A stretch of 64,000 bases of DNA, from the NCBI RefSeq assembly GCF_001905845.1, contig NZ_LIVZ01000019.1:26700-90699 (forward strand). Direction: 5' to 3'. The notes under the pieces are model-generated. The model saw only the letters and a list, made by a program, of their open reading frames with translations, had not been told where the DNA came from and searched no databases. This document shows, piece after piece, positions 17,692 to 25,093 of the stretch; the first letter of the stretch is position 1; each line of letters opens with the position of its first letter. Position numbers and translations under genes: made by a program. This stretch comes from Streptomyces sp. TSRI0107. GTDB taxonomy: Bacteria; Actinomycetota; Actinomycetes; Streptomycetales; Streptomycetaceae.

Positions 17692-19137
17692 GTGACTGTC
17701 AACGAGGACTCGTTCACGAACTGGAAGAACCGCGAAGAGATCGCGGAGTCGATGATCCCGATCATCGGGAAGCTGCACCGGGAGCGGGACGTCACCGTCC
17801 TCCTCCACAGCCGCTCCCTGGTGAACAAGTCGGTGGTCAGCATCCTCAAGACCCACCGCTTCGCCCGGCAGATCGCCGGCGAGGAGCTGTCGGTCACCGA
17901 GACGATGCCGTTCCTGCAGGCTCTGACCACGCTGGACCTGGGCCCGTCCCAGATCGACATCGGCATGCTCGCCGCCACCTACAAGGCCGACGACCGCGGT
18001 CTGTCCGTCGAGGAGTTCACCGCCGAGGCGGTCGCCGGGGCCACCGGCGCCAACAAGATCGAGCGCGGCGAGGGCCGGGACGTCGTCCTCTACGGCTTCG
18101 GCCGCATCGGCCGCCTCGTCGCCCGCCTGCTCATCGAGAAGGCCGGCTCCGGCAACGGGCTGCGGCTGCGCGCCATCGTGGTGCGCGGGGGCGGCGACCA
18201 AGACCTGGTGAAGCGGGCCTCGCTGCTGCGCCGCGACTCGATCCACGGCCAGTTCCAGGGCACGATCACGGTCGACGAGGAAGCCGGCACGATCGTCGCC
18301 AACGGCAACACGATCAAGGTGATCTACGCCAACGACCCGTCCGAGGTCGACTACACGGCGTACGGCATCAAGGACGCCATCCTCATCGACAACACCGGCA
18401 AGTGGCGCGACCGCGAGGGCCTGTCGAAGCACCTGCGCCCCGGCATCGACAAGGTCGTGCTGACCGCGCCGGGCAAGGGCGACGTCCCGAACATCGTGCA
18501 CGGCGTCAACCACGACACCATCAAGCCGGACGAGCGGGTGCTGTCCTGCGCCTCCTGCACCACCAACGCGATCGTCCCGCCGCTGAAGGCCATGGACGAC
18601 GAGTTCGGCGTGCTCCGCGGCCACGTGGAGACCGTCCACTCGTTCACCAACGACCAGAACCTGCTGGACAACTACCACAAGGCCGACCGCCGGGGCCGCT
18701 CCGCGCCGCTCAACATGGTGATCACCGAGACCGGTGCCGCCTCGGCCGTCGCCAAGGCCCTGCCGGACCTGAAGGCGCCGATCACCGGCAGCTCCATCCG
18801 CGTGCCCGTGCCGGACGTCTCGATCGCGATCCTCAGCCTGCGCCTGGGCCGCGAGACCACCCGCGAGGAGGTCCTGGAGTACCTGCGCGACGTCTCGCTG
18901 AACTCCCCGCTCAAGCGCCAGATCGACTTCACCACGGCCCCCGACGCCGTCTCCATGGACTTCGTCGGCTCGCGCCACGCGTCCATCGTCGACGCCGGCG
19001 CCACCAAGGTCGACGGCGACAACGCGATCCTGTACCTCTGGTACGACAACGAGTTCGGCTACTCGTGCCAGGTCATCCGGGTCGTGCAGCACGTCTCCGG
19101 GGTGGAGTACCCGACGTACCCGGCGCCCACCGTCTGA
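17692..19137 (+). CDS. gap: Glyceraldehyde-3-phosphate dehydrogenase, long form
   Basis: Oxidises glyceraldehyde-3-phosphate with NAD(P)+ to 1,3-bisphosphoglycerate. At 481 residues it is about 140 longer than classical GAPDH. The first 125 residues are an extra helical-looking domain (NREEIAESMIPIIGKLHRE, SLVNKSVVSILKTHRFARQ), a form found in several actinobacteria and proteobacteria. The Rossmann motif YGFGRIGRLVARLL is near residue 130 and the catalytic cysteine is Cys289 in SCASCTTNAI. The NEFGYS C-terminal signature is present. The GTG start at 17692 has only a weak purine-rich site. A very strong stem-loop follows the stop. It is probably the second or alternative GAPDH rather than the main glycolytic one. 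Confidence 0.93.
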   Translation: MTVNEDSFTNWKNREEIAESMIPIIGKLHRERDVTVLLHSRSLVNKSVVSILKTHRFARQIAGEELSVTETMPFLQALTTLDLGPSQIDIGMLAATYKADDRGLSVEEFTAEAVAGATGANKIERGEGRDVVLYGFGRIGRLVARLLIEKAGSGNGLRLRAIVVRGGGDQDLVKRASLLRRDSIHGQFQGTITVDEEAGTIVANGNTIKVIYANDPSEVDYTAYGIKDAILIDNTGKWRDREGLSKHLRPGIDKVVLTAPGKGDVPNIVHGVNHDTIKPDERVLSCASCTTNAIVPPLKAMDDEFGVLRGHVETVHSFTNDQNLLDNYHKADRRGRSAPLNMVITETGAASAVAKALPDLKAPITGSSIRVPVPDVSIAILSLRLGRETTREEVLEYLRDVSLNSPLKRQIDFTTAPDAVSMDFVGSRHASIVDAGATKVDGDNAILYLWYDNEFGYSCQVIRVVQHVSGVEYPTYPAPTV

Positions 19138-19161
19138 TCCCGTCACCTGATCCCGTCACCC

Positions 19162-19219
19162 GGCGACGGCCGTGTGCCCGCCCGCCCCTCGTGGGCGGTG
19201 TGAGCACACGGCCGTCGCC
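19162..19219. terminator. Strong hairpin after the GAPDH gene
   Basis: A perfect 16-bp inverted repeat (GGCGACGGCCGTGTGC at 19162-19177 and its complement at 19204-19219) starts 25 bp after the stop codon. There is no T-run, as is usual for Streptomyces terminators. Confidence 0.85.
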
Positions 19220-19310
19220 GCTCGCGTTGCCGACGTCCGAGAACAGCGCAACCATTCCCCCATCCCGGCTGTCTCACCTGATAACGGACAGTAGATCTGC
19301 GGGGAACACA

Positions 19311-19886
19311 ATGGGACGAACGAAAGCCGTATCGGTGACGCTCGCGCTCCTGGGCGCGACCTTGGGAATGGCGGCGGTACCGGCCGCGGCCGGCCCCCTC
19401 ACCGCCACCCAGGCCACCGCCTGCCCCACCGGCTGGGGCAGCGGCACCAAGACCGACGACGCCGCCACGACGGCGCCGGTGACGGACATCAGGGCCGGCC
19501 GCCACGCCTGCTTCGACCGGCTGGTCGTCGACATCCCGGGCGGCGGCACCGTCGGCTACCGGGTCGGATACGTGGACCGGCTCCACCAGGACGGGTCCGG
19601 CACCCCCATACCCGTCGGCGGCGGTGCCGTCCTCGAGGTACGGGTCGCCGCACCCGCCTACGACCCGGAGACCGGCGCGCCGACCTATCCCGCCCGGGCC
19701 GGGCAGGCCCTGCCGGGTGTGGACCTCACCGGGTACCGCACCTTCCGGGACGCCCGCTTCGCCGGCAGCTTCGAGGGCGACACCCAGATCGGGCTCGGCG
19801 TCCGCGCCCGGCTGCCGTTCCGGGTGACGCAGCTGGCCGACCGGGTCGTCGTGGACGTCGCCCACAACTGGACCGGCGCCAGCTGA
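19311..19886 (+). CDS. Secreted AMIN-like domain protein
   Basis: A 191-residue exported protein with a clear Sec signal peptide (residues 1-27, LGATLGMAAVPAAAG) and no lipobox. The mature part is one AMIN-like beta domain, recognisable from HACFDRLVVDIPG, GYRVGYVDRL, LEVRVAAPAYDPETG and DRVVVDVAHNW. AMIN-type domains help place wall enzymes at peptidoglycan, but this protein has no catalytic domain. The ATG at 19311 follows GGGG at short spacing. Its stop codon lies inside the first unit of a 19-bp tandem repeat. Confidence 0.8.
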   Translation: MGRTKAVSVTLALLGATLGMAAVPAAAGPLTATQATACPTGWGSGTKTDDAATTAPVTDIRAGRHACFDRLVVDIPGGGTVGYRVGYVDRLHQDGSGTPIPVGGGAVLEVRVAAPAYDPETGAPTYPARAGQALPGVDLTGYRTFRDARFAGSFEGDTQIGLGVRARLPFRVTQLADRVVVDVAHNWTGAS

Positions 19887-19957
19887 CCGGACCGGCTCCG
19901 GCTGACCGGGCCGGTTCCCGCTGATCGGACCGGTTCCCGCTGACCGGGCCGGTTCCG
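19882..19957. repeat. Four tandem 19-bp repeats at the 3' end of the AMIN gene
   Basis: Four head-to-tail 19-bp units of the form GCTGAYCGGRCCGGYTCCS run from 19882 to 19957; the first contains the TGA stop of the AMIN gene. The GC-rich units can fold on themselves and may end transcription. The remaining bases up to 20064 are GC-rich and show no gene. Confidence 0.85.
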
Positions 19958-20064
19958 TCCGTTCGGGCCGGGACCGCTCCCCGCCCGAATGGGCCGGTGC
20001 CTCCCGACGGGACCGATCACCGCCCGACCGGGCCGACGCCCGCCAGCCCGGATCAGGCCCCGGA

Positions 20065-20598
20065 TCAGGCGGCCTGCCGGGGCCTCGGGGCCGCTCCGGC
20101 CGGGCGGGCGGCCCGCGCCGCCCGGCCCCGCCGGGTCGGCCCCCACGGCTTGAGAACCGAGACCGCCGTCATGAAGACGTAGGCGGACAGCGAGACGACC
20201 GGGCCGAACAGCACATCGCCGGCGTCCGGCAGCGGTCGTCCCGCGGCGACCGCGGCGACCGCCTCGTTCACGCCCGGCCGCAGGGCGAACGCCGTGGCGG
20301 TGGTCGTGGCGAGCGTGAGCCAGAACTTGGTGTACACCCACCGGTGCCGCGCGAGCCCCCACGCGGTGCCCAGCGCCAGCACCAGCCCGCTGAGCAGGGT
20401 GAGGAACGCGGCCGGCAGCAGCAGCCAGTCGGCGAAGAGCTTCATGGCCCGTACGGAGGCCTCCACGGCCGCCGCGGAACCGGTGGTGGCGGCGGTGGTC
20501 CCGAGGGCGAGCAGCCCGAGCGTGAGCCCGAGCCAGCAGGCGGAGGCGGCCACATGGACGACGAGGAAGGCCCGGCGTGCGGGTCGGCTGAGTTTCAC
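20065..20598 (-). CDS. DUF2269-like small integral membrane protein
   Basis: A 177-residue membrane protein with four hydrophobic segments: AFLVVHVAASACWLGLTLG, LLLPAAFLTLLSGLVLALG, FWLTLATTTATAFAL and VVSLSAYVFMTAVSV. A charged PTRRGRAARAARP tail follows. The overall pattern resembles DUF2269 predicted integral membrane proteins. The GTG at 20598 begins KLSRPARRAF; a much longer in-frame extension upstream looks like non-coding relic sequence. Its first 20 codons and its promoter region lie in a 256-bp repeat that occurs again at 30695, where this gene is truncated. That repeat suggests it was originally divergent from the GntR gene now 10 kb away. Confidence 0.75.
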   Translation of the reverse strand: MKLSRPARRAFLVVHVAASACWLGLTLGLLALGTTAATTGSAAAVEASVRAMKLFADWLLLPAAFLTLLSGLVLALGTAWGLARHRWVYTKFWLTLATTTATAFALRPGVNEAVAAVAAGRPLPDAGDVLFGPVVSLSAYVFMTAVSVLKPWGPTRRGRAARAARPAGAAPRPRQAA

Positions 20599-20794
20599 GC
20601 CCACCACGCTGCCCGGCCGCGGCGGCGAAGGCGTCCGACGGCGGGAGCAACCGCGGGTACTCGGCTGGGCGTACCCGCCACCGCGAGCGCTGGCAGATCT
20701 TCCCCCACGATGGGTGAAACCGCAGGTCAGCGCGGCGCCTGTGGGGGCGTCAGGTGGCGCAATACTTCGGCAACACCACTTTCCGCCACCCTCG
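20539..20794. repeat. Repeat B, left copy (start of membrane gene plus promoter region)
   Basis: 256 bp match 30695-30950 with about three mismatches and no gap (constant offset 10,156). The copy covers codons 1-20 of the membrane protein gene and roughly 195 bp upstream of it. Beyond 20794 the two copies diverge completely: here relic DNA follows, at the other copy the GntR start region follows. Confidence 0.95.
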
Positions 20795-20838
20795 CCTGGT
20801 TCAGAACCCCAGTCGTCCCCACCTCCCGAGCGCAGGGC

Positions 20839-21040
20839 CGGATCAGCGGGGTGGTGGCCCGCTTCATCGAGGGCGAGGAGGCACACGAACGGATGGACCG
20901 GCTGGCCCGTAAGTACCTGGGCAGCGAGCGCTTTGAGCGGATCATGCCAGGGGAACAGCGGGTCGCGGTGATCGTGCGCCCGGTCAAGGTGCGGCAGATC
21001 CTCGGGGTGGAGCGGTTCCGTCCCGGCGGTCCGGTCCGCG
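20839..21040 (+). pseudogene. Remnant of a PPOX-type (F420/FMN-dependent) oxidoreductase C-terminus
   Basis: An open stretch reads VARFIEGEEAHERMDRLARK then YLGSERFERIMPGEQRVAVI then VRPVKVRQILG. This resembles the end of pyridoxamine-phosphate-oxidase-like F420-dependent proteins (helix, then pGE-RVVVRV, then pVRv). It has no start, no N-terminal barrel and no ribosome-binding site. It begins 45 bp after the end of repeat B, so it appears to be a truncated relic at the edge of the accessory block. Family assignment is tentative. Confidence 0.45.
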
Positions 21041-21361
21041 CCGACCGGCACACCCGGCATGGCAGGCGTCGCCGCAGGCTGGGTTCCTTGATGCCGGGGA
21101 TTGCCTGTATCGCGGACGTATCGAGAATCGCATACGCCGCCACAACGGCCCTCGGTCTCCAACGAGGGCGTGAACCACGACGCATCCCTGTCAGCTCCGC
21201 CCCGCCGCACGCACAGGCTCGTACTCCTCAGCCTGGCGGTCCTCGGCATGGATGACCATGATGCCGGGCGGCGCGGCCGGCATCGTCCCCGGCCGGGTGA
21301 GCCTGGCGCCGCTGCGGGGCCTGGTCACGATGGGGCCGCTCGGGGTCGTCGGCAACCTGCC

Positions 21362-21612
21362 AGTGACTACAGACAGCTCGCCGAGCTGTTCGGGCACGGC
21401 GCCTTCGACGGCTGCCTCCACCTCCACGTACCCGGCGCCGGTTCCCACCTACAGGTGGCCCATCCTCATGCGGGGCGAAATCCCTGGTTCCTGGCAGCAG
21501 TTCGACGGGATGACCGCCGAGTTCATCTACCGCATGCTCACCGACCGGCAGCACCCGTTCTGACGGCCCGCTACTTCGACACCCACTGGTTCGAGAGCTA
21601 CGACACGCCCTT
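21362..21612 (+). pseudogene. Decayed SMI1/KNR4-family gene
   Basis: Pieces of an SMI1/KNR4-like protein are spread over two frames: SDYRQLAELFGHGAFDGCLH in one, PGSWQQFDGMTAEFIYRMLT then DRQHPF in a second, and TARYFDTHWFESYDTP back in the first. In intact relatives these form the start and end of one domain, so the middle is deleted and at least two frameshifts are present. SMI1/KNR4 proteins often act as toxin immunity factors. Between 21041 and 21814 nothing else is convincingly coding. Confidence 0.55.
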
Positions 21613-21814
21613 GGCCGTGATCAAGGATTTGAGCGAGCCGTGCGGCGCGCCTGCCGACGTACCCCGTGACACGTCTGTGACAGTCGGCGGACAGCGTCGT
21701 GAAGTCGTCCGGGCAATCTTTCTCAAGAGGACAAATAGAACTATTCGGTCGTATGCCTCCTGCTTCCGAGGGTGCGAGCAGTGATGACCGAGCCGATCCG
21801 TCGGAGACGATCCC

Positions 21815-22045
21815 ATGAGCCTCACCGTCACCATGCCGCACGTCGAAGCCCCCGCGTCTGTGCTGGCTCCGCGCGAGCGAGAGACACTGCGACACATCGC
21901 CGCTGGGCGTACCTACCTGCAAACGGCCCGCCACATGGGGCTCTCCAAACACACGGTCGACGCCTATCTCCGCCGTATCCGGGCCAAGCTCAACATCCAC
22001 AGCACGGCCGAACTCACCCGCCTGGCCATCTCCATGGGGCTGTGA
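21815..22045 (+). CDS. Stand-alone LuxR-type helix-turn-helix protein
   Basis: A 76-residue protein made almost entirely of a GerE/LuxR DNA-binding domain: APRERETLRHIAAGRTYLQT, ARHMGLSKHTVDAYLRRIRA and KLNIHSTAELTRLAISMGL, with the recognition helix around SKHTVDAYLRRI. It has no receiver or ligand domain, so it would bind DNA as a GerE-like solo regulator. A GGAG site precedes the ATG and the 110 bp upstream are AT-richer than their surroundings, suggesting a real promoter. It sits at the start of the intact part of the accessory block, convergent with the SpoIIE-type phosphatase gene. It may be a truncated regulator, but the domain itself is complete. Confidence 0.75.
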   Translation: MSLTVTMPHVEAPASVLAPRERETLRHIAAGRTYLQTARHMGLSKHTVDAYLRRIRAKLNIHSTAELTRLAISMGL

Positions 22046-22115
22046 CGCCCGACCGTGCCGGGGCGCCGTGGCCGCCGTCGCGATCATTACGCGGTTGTCC
22101 ACGACAGGCTGCCGG

Positions 22116-24572
22116 TCACAGGAGTGATGCGACAGCTGAAGCCATGCTTGGCTCCCCACTCAGGGACTGCTCGGCCCAGACGGTCTTGCCGACGAGGGAG
22201 TGCCGGGTTCCCCAGCGGCGGGCGAGCTGGCCGACCAGCAACAGGCCGCGACCTCCTTCGTCGAAGATCCGGGCACGCCGCATGTGCGGGGTGGTGCTGC
22301 TCGAGTCGGAGACTTCGCAGATCAGGGTGTTGTTCTCGTGGATCAGCCGGAGCTGGACGGGTGGGCGGCCGTAGCGGATGGCATTGGTGACGAGTTCGCT
22401 GACCATCAGTTCGGCGACGAAGACGGCGTCGCCGAGTCCCCAGTCCGCCAGCTTGTCGGTGGCCAGCCGGCGGGCCCGGGCGACATCGGCGGGGTCGCAG
22501 GCCAGGTCCCAGGCGGCGACCCGGTCGGGGGCAAGGGCCCGGGTGCGGGCGATGAGCAGGGCGACGTCGTCGTCCGGGCGGTGGCCCAGCAGGGCCGCCA
22601 GCACCCGGTCACAGGCCGACTCCGGTGTCTGGGCGGGTTGGGCGATGGCGGCGAACATCTTGTCCAGGGCCTCGTCGATGTCGCGGTCGCGGACTTCGAG
22701 CAGACCGTCGGTGTACAGGGCGAGGAGGCTGCCTTCGGGCAGCTCTGTCTCGATGGTCTCGAAGGGCAGGCCGCCCAGGCCCAGCGGCGGGCCGGCCGGC
22801 ACGTCGAGGAGGTACACGGCGCCCCCCGGGGTGACCACGGCGGGTGGGGGGTGGCCGGCTCGGGCGAGGGTGCAGCGGCGGGAGACCGGGTCGTAGACGG
22901 CGTACAGGCAGGTGGTGCCGACGCCCCCTGCGGTCTCGGCGGCGCCGCCCGTGACGGCCGCGTCGGAGGACAGGCGTATGACGAGATCGTCGAGGTGGGT
23001 GAGCAACTCGTCGGGCGGCAGGTCGACATCGGCGAGCGTACGCACCGCGGTGCGCAGCAGGCCCATGGTGGCCGAAGCCCGGATACCGTGTCCGACCACA
23101 TCGCCCACCACGAGGGCCACCCGCGCGCCGGAGAGCGGGATCACGTCGAACCAGTCGCCGCCCACGCCGGCACGGCTGCCGGCCGGCAGGTAGCGGGAGG
23201 CGATCTCGAGGGCCGCCTGGTCGGGCAGTGTCTGCGGGAGCAGGCTGCGCTGCAGAGTCATGGTGGTGGTGTGCTCACGGACGTGCCGCCGGGCGCCGTA
23301 GATACCGGCGGCCGCCCGGGCGGTGAGCTGCTCGGCGAGCCACAGGTCTTGCGGTGTGAAGGGCTCCGGGCTCCGGTGACGGCCGAAGAGGGCGACGCCG
23401 ACCGTATTGTCCGATGAGCGCATCGGCACCACCATCAGCGAGTGGGTCCCCACCTGCCGGATCCGGGCGGCCTGGGGGTCCTCGCCCGCCCACCGGGCGA
23501 CGGCGAGGTCTGCCGTCGTGTACAGGGCGCCACGGCCCCGGGCCAGGCATCGGGCCACGGGTGACAGTGCCGGGTAGGCGGTCGTCTCGCCCGTCGCGAC
23601 CACCGACTCGGGGCACCCGTCGAGAACCGACTGCACCGCGGTGCGGCGCAGGGTGACGCCCCCGGCCGGCGGGGCGGGAGGCATCTCGGCGCCGCTGCCG
23701 GGGCCATCGAACAGGTCGACGACGGCGAAGTCGGCGAGAGGGGGTACGGAGGCGTCGGCCAGTTCATGCGCGGTGCGGGCGATGTCCGAGGTAGTGCCGA
23801 TGCGGGTGTCGGCTTCCTTCAGCAGGACCGTGTGCTGCCGGGCGGGCAGCGCCTGTGCCCTGTGGTGCGCCGCCAGGCAAACGGAGCGCACCCGGCCGTC
23901 GGGGTCCTTCATCGGGGCCAGCGAGGTCAGCTGGGTCTGCTGCAGGCCTGACGCCGTAGCGGGGCGGACATCGGCCTGCAGGTACTGCGCCTCGCCGGTC
24001 TCGAAGGCCAGACGCATCCTGCTGTGGGCCTCCTCGCTCGTGGGATGCGGCGCGATCTCCGGCAGGCACAGCCCGCGCATCTCGGTTTCCGTGAAGCCGA
24101 GAGCGCGTTCCATGGCGGCGTTCGCCCGCACCAGGCGCAGATCCGCGTCGAACAGCGCCAGACCACAGGGGGACTGGGTGAACATCCATTCCCCCGGCGT
24201 CTCTGCCGCGGGCCTGCTGGGACGGCCGGCCACAGCGCAGACCACGAGCCACTCGCCGGCCTGCCCGGCGTGCGTGCGCCGGTTCGCGAGCAGTCGCAGC
24301 CGGAGCCGGCTGCCGTTCTGGTGCCGCACCGCCACGCTGCCGCTCCACCTGTCCCGCCCGGGGACGCTCTCACCCAGGGCATCGGCGAGCAGGTGGGCGG
24401 CGGGGCGTCCCACGACCTGCGGAGGCTCGTAGCCGACCAGCCGCCGCGCCCCCTCGCTCCACCCCGTCACGATGCCCTGTGCACTGACGGTGGCCGCGGC
24501 CGTGTACGGCGGCTCGCCGGAGTCGTCCGCCCTGTCGTGCCACTCACCAGGAGGTGTGGGAAGTCGCTGCAT
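22116..24572 (-). CDS. PAS-GAF-SpoIIE phosphatase with a C-terminal anti-sigma-type kinase domain
   Basis: An 818-residue soluble signalling protein. It has two PAS domains (about 20-110 and 125-235; VTGWSEGARRLVGYEPPQVV and LVRANAAMERALGFTETEM) and a GAF domain (about 245-430). A PP2C/SpoIIE phosphatase follows (about 445-660), with VGGDWFDVIPL, LVVGDVVGHGIRA, YTDGLLEVRDRDID and RPDDDVALL carrying the metal-binding aspartates. An RsbW-like HATPase ends it (about 680-800, VSELVTNAIRYG and DEGGRGLLLV). Proteins of this layout dephosphorylate anti-anti-sigma factors and may also phosphorylate them, but no anti-sigma antagonist gene is nearby. The start is ATG at 24572. Confidence 0.9.
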   Translation of the reverse strand: MQRLPTPPGEWHDRADDSGEPPYTAAATVSAQGIVTGWSEGARRLVGYEPPQVVGRPAAHLLADALGESVPGRDRWSGSVAVRHQNGSRLRLRLLANRRTHAGQAGEWLVVCAVAGRPSRPAAETPGEWMFTQSPCGLALFDADLRLVRANAAMERALGFTETEMRGLCLPEIAPHPTSEEAHSRMRLAFETGEAQYLQADVRPATASGLQQTQLTSLAPMKDPDGRVRSVCLAAHHRAQALPARQHTVLLKEADTRIGTTSDIARTAHELADASVPPLADFAVVDLFDGPGSGAEMPPAPPAGGVTLRRTAVQSVLDGCPESVVATGETTAYPALSPVARCLARGRGALYTTADLAVARWAGEDPQAARIRQVGTHSLMVVPMRSSDNTVGVALFGRHRSPEPFTPQDLWLAEQLTARAAAGIYGARRHVREHTTTMTLQRSLLPQTLPDQAALEIASRYLPAGSRAGVGGDWFDVIPLSGARVALVVGDVVGHGIRASATMGLLRTAVRTLADVDLPPDELLTHLDDLVIRLSSDAAVTGGAAETAGGVGTTCLYAVYDPVSRRCTLARAGHPPPAVVTPGGAVYLLDVPAGPPLGLGGLPFETIETELPEGSLLALYTDGLLEVRDRDIDEALDKMFAAIAQPAQTPESACDRVLAALLGHRPDDDVALLIARTRALAPDRVAAWDLACDPADVARARRLATDKLADWGLGDAVFVAELMVSELVTNAIRYGRPPVQLRLIHENNTLICEVSDSSSTTPHMRRARIFDEGGRGLLLVGQLARRWGTRHSLVGKTVWAEQSLSGEPSMASAVASLL

Positions 24573-24836
24573 CGCCGCTCATCTCGCCCTCGCTAATTCC
24601 TTCCCCTGCAGTCCCGCAGGAACCTGCACGGCCAGGGCCCTACTGACAAGCATGATCCTGCGAGGCGCGCAGCACCAACACAACGGCGTCACCAGGGGTC
24701 CGAGCCAGCCCCTGCGAGAAGTCCGCGATATTCAGAAATGTCCAGATACTGTGACAGGTTTACCCCGGCCGTTGACGACGTCATTGCCGGCCCCCACGCT
24801 GGTGGTAGGCAGTCCGTCCACCCAAGGGAGATCATC

Positions 24837-25058
24837 GTGAAGACAACCGTCTGGCGGTGCCTGCGACATCTCGCCGGTGCGTCCTGCGCCGCGGCGCTGC
24901 TCGCCGGAACGGTGGGCGTGGCGAGCGCCGAGGCAGCGCCGCGAACGACGAAAGACGCTGTGGAATCACTCAGGGCGACACCGCACGACCCCTGTACGGG
25001 CAACCACATCGAGGGCGGCTCGCTGGTCTGGGACCCGCCGGGCTGCACCCCGCCCTGA
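24837..25058 (+). CDS. Small secreted protein, 73 residues
   Basis: A GTG start at 24837 preceded by GGGAG gives a protein with a clean Sec signal peptide (LAGASCAAALLAGTVGVASA, cleavage after AEA) and a mature part of about 40 residues containing two cysteines (DPCTGNH and PPGCTPP). It resembles the many short secreted proteins of Streptomyces with no known role. An upstream in-frame ATG at 24738 would destroy the signal peptide. It stands alone between two leftward signalling genes. The 264 bp upstream show no other gene and contain its likely promoter. Confidence 0.65.
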   Translation: MKTTVWRCLRHLAGASCAAALLAGTVGVASAEAAPRTTKDAVESLRATPHDPCTGNHIEGGSLVWDPPGCTPP

Positions 25059-25093
25059 CGTCAGGTGAGGCAACCGCCACCGACGCCGCGTAG

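Noticed and set aside
20599..21249. Long N-terminal extension of the DUF2269-like protein
   Set aside because: The extension crosses repeat B and relic DNA. The GTG at 20598 gives a normal membrane protein start.
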